Source: Chloroflexota bacterium
GTDB lineage: Bacteria; Chloroflexota; UBA5177; JANWHV01
Direction: 5' to 3'
DNA length: 10,909 bases
Assembly (NCBI GenBank): GCA_025924845.1
Contig: JAICHN010000139.1
Span: forward strand, 1-10,909
In this document: positions 1 through 7,208 of the stretch, piece after piece
Numbering within the stretch: position 1 is the first letter of the stretch
Layout of the letters: the number at the start of each line of letters is the position of its first letter
Notes under the pieces: model-generated
The model's input: the letters and a program-made list of their open reading frames with translations, nothing else
The model's database searches: none
Told to the model about the DNA's origin: nothing
Translations under genes and position numbers: made by a program

Positions 1-1
1 C

Positions 2-331
2 ATGGCGGTAATTCTCAACGCGCCTGCCGTCTTCCGCTTTACGGCCCCGGCCAATCCAGCCCGCCATTTGCAAGCAGCGGCACTGATCGGCGCCGACACT
101 GCCGGCGCCGATCCGGAAGCGGCCGGCGAGATCCTGGCCGGCGCGATCATCGACCTGATGCGGCGGATCGGCATCCCGAATGGGCTGCGGGCGGTCGGCT
201 TCACGGAAGATGACGTGGACGATCTGGTAGCCGGGACGCTTCCCCAGCACCGCGTTACCAAGTTGGCGCCGCGCCCGGCTGAGGCGGCCGATCTACGGCG
301 GCTGTTTCTTGACGCTATGTCATACTGGTAA
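2..331 (+). CDS. Iron-containing alcohol dehydrogenase, C-terminal fragment (hydroxyacid-oxoacid transhydrogenase-like), 5' end outside the window
   Basis: This is the last ~109 residues of a longer protein (family about 400-470 residues). The frame is already open at base 1, so the ATG at 2 is most likely internal. The visible part begins at the helix after the metal-binding His-Gly segment (MAVILNAPAVFRFTAPA). It continues with RHLQAAALIGADT and ends with a GTLPQHRVTKLAPRP stretch. That order and wording closely resemble the C-terminus of ADHFE1-type hydroxyacid-oxoacid transhydrogenase, as I remember the family. Such enzymes pass hydride from 4-hydroxybutyrate or a similar hydroxyacid to 2-oxoglutarate, using an Fe(II) site and bound NAD in the cytosol. 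The iron ligands and nucleotide fold lie upstream and cannot be checked, so a lactaldehyde or butanol dehydrogenase relative remains possible. A TAA stop ends it 57 nt before the hydrolase start on the same strand, which allows an operon. Confidence 0.85.
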   Translation: MAVILNAPAVFRFTAPANPARHLQAAALIGADTAGADPEAAGEILAGAIIDLMRRIGIPNGLRAVGFTEDDVDDLVAGTLPQHRVTKLAPRPAEAADLRRLFLDAMSYW

Positions 332-388
332 AGCTCGGCGCCCGCGTGTATTGTGGAAGATCGTGGGCCCAATCGGAGGACGCTAACC

Positions 389-2128
389 ATGGGACAGCCC
401 GAACTGATCACGGTCGAGATTGATGTGCCGGCCTGGATGCGGGACGGCGTCGTGTTGCGCGCCAATATCTACCGGCCGGCTGGTGAAGGTCGCTGGCCTG
501 TCCTGCTCTCTCGCCTCCCCTACGGCAAGGATCTTCCGGCCGGGAGGGCCGATCTGGACCCGGTCCAGGCCGCTCGGCGCGGTTATGTGGTTATTGTGCA
601 GGACGTGCGAGGGTCCGGTACGTCGGACGGAGCGTGGTACCCCTTCCAATCCGAAGCCGACGACGGGGTAGACACCATCGCTTGGGCGGCCGATCTGCCG
701 TACTCCGATGGACAGGTCGGTATGTACGGCGGCTCCTACCTCGGATTCACGCAGTGGGCGGCGGCGGTCAAACAGCCGCGGGCGCTCAAGACCCTGATCC
801 CGATCGCCACCTGGGCCGATCCGTTCAATGGGATGATCTATCGCGGTGGCGCTCTTGAACTGGGTATTTCGGCGAGTTGGAACATGATAATGGGGCTCGG
901 GGAATTGACCCGCCGCCATGCACGGGATCCCCAGGCCCTGGGCGCCGCATTGGCCGGGTGGGCCGGCGACTATGACGCGCTTGGACCGGAAGGGTTCCGC
1001 TCGCTGCCCCTTCGGGAATTCGCGCCGCTGCGCAGGCATGGGCTGGCCTCCGCATTCTTCGCAAATATCGAGGCGCCCCTGGACCGCGCGGCCGAGCCGT
1101 TTCCCAATCTGACTATTCTCGGCAAGCACGATAGGGCACGAATTCCCACCCTGAATATCGGCCTCTGGTATGACATCTTTTTGGCCGACACTATCACACA
1201 CTACCAGGCCATGCAGGAGCAGGGGCAGCCCGCCAAGCTGCTGATCGGCCCCTGGGTCCATATTCGTACGAGCAATCCAATTGGAGAGCGCAACTTTGGA
1301 TTCGGCGCCCAGGGCACGCTGATCGACATGCGAATGGATCTGGGCAAGCTGCAACTGCGCTGGTTCGACCACTGGCTCAAAGGGCGGGATACCGGGATGC
1401 TTCAGGAGGCGCCGATCTCCCTGTTCGTGATGGGTGCCAACGTGTGGCGCGATGAGTGGGAATGGCCCCTGGCCCGTGCCGTCCCTACGCCGTGGTTTCT
1501 GCACGAGGACGGAGCGCTCAGCCCCGAACCGCCTGCCGCGGAAACCCCGGATTGGTATGACTACGACCCGGCCAATCCAGTTCCCACCGTAGGCGGGGCC
1601 ACCCTGATTATGACGCCGGAATATCCCCCCGGCCCTCGCGACCAGCGGACGATCGAAACTCGCCCCGACGTGCTCGTGTACACAAGCGATCCTTTGCGGC
1701 ACGATACGGAGGTGACCGGCCCGATCACGGTCCACCTCTGGGCCGTCTCCTCGGCCCCCGATACCGACTTCGTGGCTCGGCTAGTCGATGTAATGCCCGA
1801 TGGACGTTCGTTCAATCTGACCGACGGTATAGTGCGGGCGCGCCACCGCAACTTCGCTCTTGGTGAGCCGCCCTCGCCGATCGTGCCGGGGCAGGCGTAC
1901 GAATACGTGATCGATCTCTGGGCAACCAGCAACGTCTTTCTGGCCGGTCATCGGATTCGCTTGCACGTGACCTCGAGCAGCTTCCCACGCTGGGATCGTA
2001 ATCCCAACACCGGCCACCCGTTCGGGGCCGATGCTGAGCTGCGGGTCGCCCGGCAGACGATCCTGCACGATCACGATCACCCTTCCTACGTTATCCTGCC
2101 CTTAATCGGTGTTACGGACGGGGTATAA
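389..2128 (+). CDS. CocE/NonD family serine hydrolase (X-Pro dipeptidyl-peptidase S15-like)
   Basis: An alpha/beta hydrolase of 579 residues, a normal length for the CocE/NonD family. The family hydrolyses esters (cocaine esterase) or acyl-amide bonds (glutaryl-7-ACA acylase) and is related to Xaa-Pro dipeptidyl peptidase. The N-terminal hydrolase domain holds the nucleophile elbow GGSYLG (Ser116), an Asp in LWYDIF (Asp262) and a His in GPWVH (His291). Position and spacing match the family triad Ser117-Asp259-His287 of cocaine esterase. The oxyanion-side motif VVIVQDVRGSGTSDG is at 67-81. From about residue 400 to the end comes the jelly-roll C-terminal domain (VLVYTSDPL, TDFVARLVDVMPDGRS, GHRIRLHVTSS). 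I chose the ATG at 389 because GGAGGA lies 8 nt upstream; an in-frame GTG at 353 would add 12 unlikely residues and has no good ribosome site. There is no signal peptide, so it is probably cytosolic. The natural substrate is unknown. Confidence 0.93.
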   Translation: MGQPELITVEIDVPAWMRDGVVLRANIYRPAGEGRWPVLLSRLPYGKDLPAGRADLDPVQAARRGYVVIVQDVRGSGTSDGAWYPFQSEADDGVDTIAWAADLPYSDGQVGMYGGSYLGFTQWAAAVKQPRALKTLIPIATWADPFNGMIYRGGALELGISASWNMIMGLGELTRRHARDPQALGAALAGWAGDYDALGPEGFRSLPLREFAPLRRHGLASAFFANIEAPLDRAAEPFPNLTILGKHDRARIPTLNIGLWYDIFLADTITHYQAMQEQGQPAKLLIGPWVHIRTSNPIGERNFGFGAQGTLIDMRMDLGKLQLRWFDHWLKGRDTGMLQEAPISLFVMGANVWRDEWEWPLARAVPTPWFLHEDGALSPEPPAAETPDWYDYDPANPVPTVGGATLIMTPEYPPGPRDQRTIETRPDVLVYTSDPLRHDTEVTGPITVHLWAVSSAPDTDFVARLVDVMPDGRSFNLTDGIVRARHRNFALGEPPSPIVPGQAYEYVIDLWATSNVFLAGHRIRLHVTSSSFPRWDRNPNTGHPFGADAELRVARQTILHDHDHPSYVILPLIGVTDGV

Positions 2129-2269
2129 AGCCGCCGCCAAGCGGAAGGGCATCCTGTCGAGTTCGGCAGCGAAGGATGGGAGGGCCGCGGTGTTTTCCGA
2201 GTACCAGGGCACTCGACCAGGATGATAGCTCGACTTGCCGCCGGTACATAGTTCGCGGGAGGTGACGAG

Positions 2270-3517
2270 GTGGAACAGTCCGCGCGGACCCTGTTTCAAA
2301 ACGCGGCATTGCTCGATGTTGCAGCTGGGGAACTCATTGCCAACCGTTCGGTGTTGGTGATTGGCGACACCATCGTCGAGGTAGGCGGGCCGGAGATTGC
2401 CGCGGCTGACGCTCATGTGGTCGATCTGAGCGGCATGACGCTGATGCCCGGTCTGATCGATGCCCATGTGCATGTAACCGCGGTTACCGCCGACCTCGCG
2501 GCACTCACCGAATGGCCGTCCACCTATGTCACGGCACGTACGGCGGGGATTTTGAGCGGCATGCTCAGCCGCGGCTTCACCACGGTGCGCGATGTGGCAG
2601 GGGCGGACTACGGCCTGGCCAGGGCGGTCGATGAAGGGTACCTGTGCGGCCCGCGCCTGATCTACGGCGGAAAGGCCCTCTCGCAAACCGGCGGCCATGG
2701 CGATGTGCGCGGTCCCGGCCGCATGGTATTCGGCACCTGCCGGTGCTGCCCAGGTCTGGGGGTAGTGTGCGATGGGGTGACCGAAGTGCGCCGTGCCGCC
2801 CGCGAGGAAATTCGCCGAGGGGCGTATCATATCAAGATCATGCTCAGCGGCGGAGTCGCCTCACCCACCGACCGTGTCGATTCCACCCAGTTTTCGCTGG
2901 ATGAGATCCGGGCCGCGGTAGAGGAGGCCGAGGCGGCCAATCTGTATGTCACCGGTCATGCCTATACGTCCAGGGCAATCAACCGCGGGCTGCGGTGCGG
3001 CGTCCGCTCAATCGAGCACGGCAACTTGATGGACGAAAGCTCGATTCCCCTCTTTCAGGAGACCGGCGCCTTCTACGTACCCACCCTGGCCACGTACTCG
3101 GCGCTCGCGGCTCGTGGACGGGCCTTCGGGCTGCCCGAGCCCAGTCATAAGAAGGTATTCGACGTGCTGGATAGCGGCGTGCAGGCATTGGCAATGGCGC
3201 ACAAAGCAGGCATCCCGATTGCCTTCGGTACCGATCTGCTGGGTGGGATGCACGAAGATCAGCTTTCGGAGTTCACCCTGCGCGCTCAGGTACAGCCCGC
3301 GGCGGACATCATCCGCTCGGCCACGGTCACGGGGGCTCGGTTGCTGCGGATGGAGGGCCGGATTGGGGTTATCGCCCCGCAAGCCTCGGCCGACTTGCTG
3401 GTGGTCGATGGGAACCCACTAAGCGATATCGGGGTGCTGGTCGATCCGGAGCGTAGGCTGAGGCTGATCATGAGTAGAGGGCAAATCGTCAAGGATTCCT
3501 TATCGAAGGCTCCCTAG
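2270..3517 (+). CDS. Metal-dependent amidohydrolase, Xaa-Pro dipeptidase / imidazolonepropionase-like family
   Basis: A 415-residue amidohydrolase-superfamily enzyme with a TIM barrel and a composite beta-sandwich from both ends. All ligands of a binuclear metal site are visible: HVH (His66, His68), the carboxylated lysine in HIKIMLSGG (Lys189), His230 in VTGHAY, His250 in SIEHGN and catalytic Asp322 in FGTDLLGG. The wording, including the Cys-rich loop GTCRCCPG (156-162) and SIEHGNLMDE, resembles the Sgx9260-type carboxypeptidases and prolidases that hydrolyse Xaa-Pro and N-acyl amino acids. The exact substrate cannot be read from sequence. The start is a GTG at 2270, preceded by GGGAGG (2257-2262) at 7-nt spacing; the next in-frame starts would remove the first beta strands. 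It follows the CocE-type hydrolase by 141 nt on the same strand. A pair of S15-like hydrolase and prolidase-like amidohydrolase suggests degradation of amides, peptides or esters. The C-terminal strand (ADLLVVDGNPLSDI) is intact. Confidence 0.92.
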   Translation: MEQSARTLFQNAALLDVAAGELIANRSVLVIGDTIVEVGGPEIAAADAHVVDLSGMTLMPGLIDAHVHVTAVTADLAALTEWPSTYVTARTAGILSGMLSRGFTTVRDVAGADYGLARAVDEGYLCGPRLIYGGKALSQTGGHGDVRGPGRMVFGTCRCCPGLGVVCDGVTEVRRAAREEIRRGAYHIKIMLSGGVASPTDRVDSTQFSLDEIRAAVEEAEAANLYVTGHAYTSRAINRGLRCGVRSIEHGNLMDESSIPLFQETGAFYVPTLATYSALAARGRAFGLPEPSHKKVFDVLDSGVQALAMAHKAGIPIAFGTDLLGGMHEDQLSEFTLRAQVQPAADIIRSATVTGARLLRMEGRIGVIAPQASADLLVVDGNPLSDIGVLVDPERRLRLIMSRGQIVKDSLSKAP

Positions 3518-3562
3518 CATGGTCGGGTGCCGGGGCGGAAGCCAACTATCCTGAGTGGTCTA

Positions 3563-4420
3563 TCACGTACTTGGGACCCTGGTCGTGAAGCTGTAGTGAT
3601 CGACCTCACACACCGGCATGTAGCCGATCTCCTGATAGATGTGGTTCGCGGTCGGATTGGACCGATCCGTGAACAGAAAACAGAATCGACGCCCTTCGAC
3701 CAGCAGGATCCGGCTCAGGGCCGCGACGGCGGCGGTCGCGTACCCGTGTTTCCGACGGGAGGGTGGGGTATAGACCGGACCAATACGGATTCCGTTCTGA
3801 GTCGGGCCTGCCGCCCCAACCAGAGAAGTCGGTCCTCGATCATCCCACACATAGAGGCGTCGGTCGGCAGCGGCCAGTATGCGCTCAGCCAGACCGGTGC
3901 TATCCTCTTGCGGCTCATCAGGTAGTGCTTCCTCATGGAAAGCAGTGAGCCAGACGACTGCCCTAGCGTGGTCCGCCGGCGCCAGGGGACGCAGCCGGCC
4001 GGAGACACTCGCTACCGTTCTCACCGTATCGAGCCGACAAATACGCTCGGCCCTGGTCAGTTGGGAGGACTGTCCCGTGCTCGTGGACCAATCGCGGACA
4101 AACAAGGCCGCTAGGTCGGAAGGGGCCAGGACACCGGGTACGACATCGGGCGCGCTCTGAAGGTCGGCGACGACAAGGGCAAGAGATTCCGGCCTATCCG
4201 TATGCGATAGAACGAGTTGAAAAGGAGGGGTCATGAGAGCGGCCAGAACTACCACTCCATTCTCGTCCACGGTCGCAAGGTAGGGAGTCGGCTGTTCTGG
4301 TGTTCGGGTCAGGCTCTCCGCGATGCCAAGCATCAGACCATTGCAGGCTTCGTGTTGGAGAAGGAAAGCGCGCGCATGGTCGTAGAACCGGCGCGGTTCC
4401 GCGAAGCGTCGCAGTTTCAC
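3563..4420 (-). CDS. GNAT family N-acetyltransferase (double-GNAT layout)
   Basis: About 285 residues encoded on the minus strand, convergent with the amidohydrolase (45 nt between stops). The C-terminal half is a recognisable GNAT fold. The strand IRIGPVYTP is followed by the acetyl-CoA pyrophosphate loop RRKHGYATAAV (about 222-232). After it come FLFTDRSNPTANHIYQEIGYMPV (about 248-270), the helix and strand that close the cofactor site, and a conserved final strand. The N-terminal ~140 residues (FYDHARAFLLQHEACNGLMLGI, YLATVDENGVVVLAALMTPPF) look like a second, degenerate GNAT lobe without a cofactor loop. It should transfer acetyl from acetyl-CoA to an amine, but the acceptor is unknown. 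Two starts are possible. The GTG (complement of 4418-4420) has GAAAGG 9 nt upstream, and a TTG three bases earlier has it 6 nt upstream; I chose GTG. The gene diverges from the stalk-protein gene across a spacer with a large palindrome. A self-contained resistance or detoxification role is possible. Confidence 0.88.
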   Translation of the reverse strand: MKLRRFAEPRRFYDHARAFLLQHEACNGLMLGIAESLTRTPEQPTPYLATVDENGVVVLAALMTPPFQLVLSHTDRPESLALVVADLQSAPDVVPGVLAPSDLAALFVRDWSTSTGQSSQLTRAERICRLDTVRTVASVSGRLRPLAPADHARAVVWLTAFHEEALPDEPQEDSTGLAERILAAADRRLYVWDDRGPTSLVGAAGPTQNGIRIGPVYTPPSRRKHGYATAAVAALSRILLVEGRRFCFLFTDRSNPTANHIYQEIGYMPVCEVDHYSFTTRVPST

Positions 4421-4523
4421 CAATCTGGACCTTTCGGTATCGCAAGCCCCGTGTCAGAGGAGGCCGTGAAGGGTCGGCTCGACAGCCCTCTAAAGGTAAC
4501 TGATGCTTGGTTAGATTTCTGCA

Positions 4524-4576
4524 GATGGTGCTGCACATAGCGATTTGATAATCAAATCGCTATGTGCAGCACCATC
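4524..4576. repeat. Perfect 53-nt palindrome (26-bp arms, 1-nt centre) in the divergent spacer
   Basis: Bases 4524-4549 are the exact reverse complement of 4551-4576, with a single A at 4550 as the centre (core cgatttgat-a-atcaaatcg). After a 2-bp mismatch the symmetry resumes for three more pairs (4519-4521 with 4579-4581). The outer arms are mixed GC and the core is AT-rich. No T-run follows on either strand, so it is not a typical intrinsic terminator, and a terminator would be odd between divergent genes. The centre lies within about a base of the midpoint between the two start codons (4420/4423 and 4679). It could be an operator for a dimeric regulator, a cruciform site or a MITE/REP-like remnant. 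I saw no second copy in the window. Confidence 0.95.
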
Positions 4577-4621
4577 CTCAGTCGGCAAACCTATGCATGC
4601 CCTCTTGCCAAAAGAACAATG

Positions 4622-4650
4622 TTGCAGCTACGATACGGCACAAGTATATA
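4622..4650 (+). promoter_or_regulatory. Candidate sigma-70-type promoter of the stalk-protein gene
   Basis: A weak -35-like TTGCAG (4622-4627) and a -10-like TATATA (4645-4650) are separated by 17 nt, the ideal spacing. They lie just downstream of the palindrome and about 30 nt before the start codon. The -10 box matches 4 of 6 consensus bases and the -35 box 3 of 6, so this is a suggestion only. If used, transcription would begin near 4657 and leave a very short leader with the GAGG ribosome site at 4668-4671. Confidence 0.3.
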
Positions 4651-4678
4651 GGTGCTGTTCGGTCATTGAGGTAAACGT

Positions 4679-6649
4679 ATGCGAGTATCCGGCAACCGAC
4701 GCCTGGTCACCGCTTTCGTCGTGCTTACGATCGTGGCATCACTGATATTTTTCGTAATTGAACGGCAAGACGGCCCCGCTCAAGCCGGCCGCCTAAACGG
4801 CCCTTCGCCGTTCCCCTTTGGCTCGCCGACCCCGAACGGCCTGACTGCCACACCGACGCCCGTCGGCTTCGCATCGGCAACGGACACCGACACCGTCACC
4901 CCGACCCCCACCGAAACCCCAGCCGGCGGCCCAGACCCCACCGGTACCCCTACCAGTAACCTCACGCCCGTGACCATAACTCTTAGCCCTACCCCCAGCG
5001 GCACCGCCACTGCCAGTCCCACCCCAAGCATAACCCCTGCTTGGACAGGCACCCCGACCGGGACCGGCACCATTACGGCCACGCCCTCACGCACCGACAC
5101 CGCTACCCGGACCCCTACCAAAACCGAGACCTCGACCAAGACGACGACCGTCACGCGCACCGGCACTCCCGGCCCCGATGATGCTCAGTCCACCCCTCCA
5201 ACCGCGACCGCCACGGATACCGATCAACCGGTCCAGAGCGCCGCTGCCCCCACGTCCCATACGACACGCGTCGCTGTTACCGCGTATTTCGCCGAGGGAT
5301 ACACCGGGCAGGCGGCGACCAACGGCAAGGTCACCTACACGGAGACGCTTAATGTGCTCAACCCCACCAACGCGCCCGCGCCGGTGACAATTACCTATTA
5401 CTTCGCGGACCAGGGGCGTTCGCGCGAGGTCAGCCGCATGGTGGGTGCCCAGAGTGTGCTCCGTGAACGGGTGAACCGCGATGTTGGACCAGACCGTGTG
5501 GTCTCGGCCGTGGTCCAATCGAAGACCAAGCTCTATGTGAGCCGCACGATCACGCGGGCCGACGCCGGACGACACCGGCTGGATGGCAGTACCAGTCTGC
5601 CCGCCCCGGCACCCGCCAAGAGTTGGGATTTCGCGGAGGGCTTCACCGGAGCGGCCTTTCAGGAATATCTGGCGCTCTTCAACCCCTCCTCCAGTCCGGC
5701 AACGGTGACTTTGCGGGCGGCGCCCCAGGCAGGATCGGCGGCGCGAGCAAGAGCGGTCGTGGTCACTGTGCCCGGGCTCGGGCGAGTCACCGTGAACATG
5801 CACGCTCTTAACCTGGGAGCACAGGTGACGACCAGCGGCGTACTGGTCCGCGCCAAGCAGCCGATAGTGGCCGAAAGGGTGGAGTATTTCGGCGACGGCA
5901 TCGGCTCCAGCAAAGCCGGGTCTACGGTGACACTCGGCATGACGCTCAGTTCGAGCAGGCGCAGCCTACGCATTCCCTTCGCCGATTCCGGGGGCACGGC
6001 GCCGGGCAAAGGGCCACAACCCACCGGTAACCAGGCATTCATCGCGCTGCTCAACCCCAACTCATCCGGTCCAGCAGTTACGGTGACGGCAGGCTTCGCG
6101 GACGCCCTGGGCCAACGCCTCGGCCGGCCGGTGGTCATCAAGGTGGCGCCGGGGACACGCCGGACGGTCGGCGCCAACGCCGTCGTGGGCAGCGGAGCGA
6201 TTGCCCCGTTCAGCATGGCCCTGAGCGCCACAGGGCCAATCGAGGCCGAGTCGGCCCAGTATTTCGGCGGCTCACCGAACGCGGCGAGGGCGCCGGGGGT
6301 GGTTATCCCGGCCTCATCCATCCCATTGACCGATGCTTTTTTCACGGACCTCGGCGCCAAGCTTGCCGACGGCACGCCGCTGCGGCGGAAGGTATATCTA
6401 TACAATCCAGGCAGCAGCCCAGCCCATATTTCGGCAACCTACTTTACCGGCGCGGGGCCCCTGTCCCATACCACCGCCTATGCGGTGCCGGCAGGCGGGA
6501 TCACCACCGCCGATATCCAGGCGGATGCGTCAGACGCGGACCTTTTAGGCGCGGAGTTTCGTTCGGCGGATGCCTTTATCGCGGTGGCCGTCGGGCGTAG
6601 CGAAGACGGTCGATGCGCGCTCGCGGAGCCGGCAAGCGCCCGCTACTGA
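4679..6649 (+). CDS. Membrane-anchored surface protein with Thr/Pro-rich stalk and FAEG/VAER-type beta repeats
   Basis: 656 residues. A short basic N-terminus (RVSGNRR) is followed by one hydrophobic segment at about 9-27 (LVTAFVVLTIVASLIFFVI), which reads as a signal anchor with the rest outside the cell. Residues ~50-195 are a low-complexity stalk of Thr, Pro, Ser, Gly and Ala (many TPT, TATPT and TETP units), the kind often O-glycosylated. From ~200 to the end come about four related ~100-residue beta modules, seen as YFAEGYTG...LNVLNPTNAPAPVTITYYF, WDFAEGFTG...LALFNPSSSPATVTL...PIVAERVEYFG, FIALLNPNSSGPAVTV...IEAESAQYFGG and VYLYNPGSSPAHISATYF. I know this repeat style from large cell-surface proteins of Chloroflexota and Actinobacteria, where its role is undefined; adhesion or structure is an inference. 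The ATG at 4679 has GAGG (4668-4671) 7 nt upstream. There is no cell-wall sorting motif or catalytic motif. The glycosyltransferase operon begins ~560 nt downstream. Confidence 0.9.
   Translation: MRVSGNRRLVTAFVVLTIVASLIFFVIERQDGPAQAGRLNGPSPFPFGSPTPNGLTATPTPVGFASATDTDTVTPTPTETPAGGPDPTGTPTSNLTPVTITLSPTPSGTATASPTPSITPAWTGTPTGTGTITATPSRTDTATRTPTKTETSTKTTTVTRTGTPGPDDAQSTPPTATATDTDQPVQSAAAPTSHTTRVAVTAYFAEGYTGQAATNGKVTYTETLNVLNPTNAPAPVTITYYFADQGRSREVSRMVGAQSVLRERVNRDVGPDRVVSAVVQSKTKLYVSRTITRADAGRHRLDGSTSLPAPAPAKSWDFAEGFTGAAFQEYLALFNPSSSPATVTLRAAPQAGSAARARAVVVTVPGLGRVTVNMHALNLGAQVTTSGVLVRAKQPIVAERVEYFGDGIGSSKAGSTVTLGMTLSSSRRSLRIPFADSGGTAPGKGPQPTGNQAFIALLNPNSSGPAVTVTAGFADALGQRLGRPVVIKVAPGTRRTVGANAVVGSGAIAPFSMALSATGPIEAESAQYFGGSPNAARAPGVVIPASSIPLTDAFFTDLGAKLADGTPLRRKVYLYNPGSSPAHISATYFTGAGPLSHTTAYAVPAGGITTADIQADASDADLLGAEFRSADAFIAVAVGRSEDGRCALAEPASARY
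4826..5263 (+). repeat. Low-complexity Thr/Pro-rich stalk-coding tract
   Basis: This tract encodes residues ~50-195 of the surface protein. It is an irregular run of ACC/ACG/CCC/CCG-type codons giving TPT, TETP, TGTPT and TPTKTETSTKTTT motifs. The coding strand is strongly C-rich and the complementary (template) strand carries G-runs, for example at 4899-4950. The units are degenerate rather than exact, which fits an old, selected stalk rather than a fresh tandem expansion. Confidence 0.85.
5276..6598 (+). repeat. About four degenerate ~100-residue beta modules within the surface protein
   Basis: Modules begin near residues 200, 314, 430 and 550. Shared landmarks in the first three are an opening aromatic-Phe-Ala strand (YFAEGYTG, WDFAEGFTG, IPFADSG), a [LV][NF]NP[TSN] turn, a V-T-rich strand, and a late 'vaer/aes..YF' strand before the next linker. 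The first module has the diverged LYVSRTITR in place of VAER. The last module keeps only the NPGSS turn and TYF strand. Boundaries are approximate. Confidence 0.65.
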
Positions 6650-7208
6650 TCGCCCCTGGATTCCCGCGTTGAGAGTGCTCGCCGGCGGTCGCTCAGCAGA
6701 ACCCATCACGATGCCATATGTAAGGCACTGTGTTGACGCGCTATTTTGGCCGTATTACCATTTTGGATGTGGTCACAGGCTGCTCTTACCGAAGAGGGCG
6801 GGTGGGCCGACTTAAGCAAACGCAGTGTAGTGCGAGCGGGTTGGGAGTGACCAGGGAGAGGCCAAGCGGTAGGAATACAGTCAGCGCCGGCGTGCCTGCC
6901 CCGGGCTGAATCGAGCGATGACTGTACGTGGAAGTCCAGCAGCCTGAGTGAAGGAATCGTTGACATCCGGATCGGTCGCGGCGTAAAAGCCGCGGATCGG
7001 ATCCAAAATGTACTCCGGTCCCGGGACACAATCGCGCCCGTCGACCGGACAAATGCCAACGGGGGCAACACCATCCTCACGGGTGTCCCTCCAGGCTGAT
7101 ATCTCAGCAATATAAGCGTCGTGCAGCCCTCACCGGCCAGGTAGTTGCGCGTGTGAAATCGTCGTACGCTGTCGTACTCCCTTTAGAGTGATCGAAAGGA
7201 GGAGCGGT
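6650..7208. other. Spacer between surface protein and glycosylation operon, no convincing intact gene
   Basis: About 560 nt. Neither plus-strand nor minus-strand frames give a protein with a plausible start, ribosome site and recognisable fold. I see no clear intrinsic terminator after the surface-protein stop (a 5-bp hairpin, ctctt-accg-aagag, at about 6783-6796 has no T-run). A 7-bp direct repeat GTCGTAC with 10-bp period (7161-7167 and 7171-7177) sits just before the operon's first ribosome site. A possible decayed reading frame on the minus strand is listed separately. Confidence 0.6.
6881..7129 (-). pseudogene. Possible decayed protein-coding remnant, unknown family
   Basis: A minus-strand frame stays open for 82 codons and ends at a TGA (complement of 6881-6883). 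It has no usable ATG, GTG or TTG near its head. Its translation looks more protein-like than the antisense frames nearby: HDAYIAEISAWRDTR, then VAPVGICPVDGRDCVPG, then EYILDPIRGFYAATDPDV. A different minus-strand frame just upstream reads RRFHTRNYLAGEGC, as if one frameshift separated two parts of a gene. I do not recognise a family, and an 82-codon open frame is not rare in GC-rich DNA, so chance is a real alternative. Confidence 0.2.

Noticed and set aside
383..1735. 450-codon open frame on the minus strand
   Set aside because: It lies wholly inside the CocE-type hydrolase, which has a complete triad and good start. The antisense protein shows no domain and is rich in Arg, Gly and Pro, as expected of a shadow frame in GC-rich DNA.
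2198..2215. Hairpin cgagt-N8-actcg before the amidohydrolase as a terminator or riboswitch
   Set aside because: The 5-bp stem with an 8-nt loop and no T-run is too weak, and no riboswitch core was recognised.
2102..2830. 242-codon minus-strand frame over the amidohydrolase start and its upstream spacer
   Set aside because: It is antisense to a clear amidohydrolase with all metal ligands. No ribosome site or recognisable fold was found.
4217..4540. Plus-strand 107-codon frame running into the palindrome
   Set aside because: It is antisense to the GNAT N-terminus, has an unremarkable composition, and ends inside the palindrome with no domain.
4524..4576. Palindrome as an intrinsic transcription terminator
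   Set aside because: No T-tract follows on either strand, and the flanking genes are transcribed away from it.
4780..5166. Minus-strand frame encoding a Val/Gly-rich, apparently hydrophobic repeat protein
   Set aside because: It is the mirror of the Thr/Pro codon tract (ACC and ACG read as GGT and CGT, out of frame as GTx). The Val repeats are a composition artefact.
6733..6758. TTGACG followed by TATTAC as a promoter
   Set aside because: The -35 box is good, but only 14 nt separate it from the -10-like box, too short for a sigma-70 promoter. No better -10 lies at 16-18 nt.
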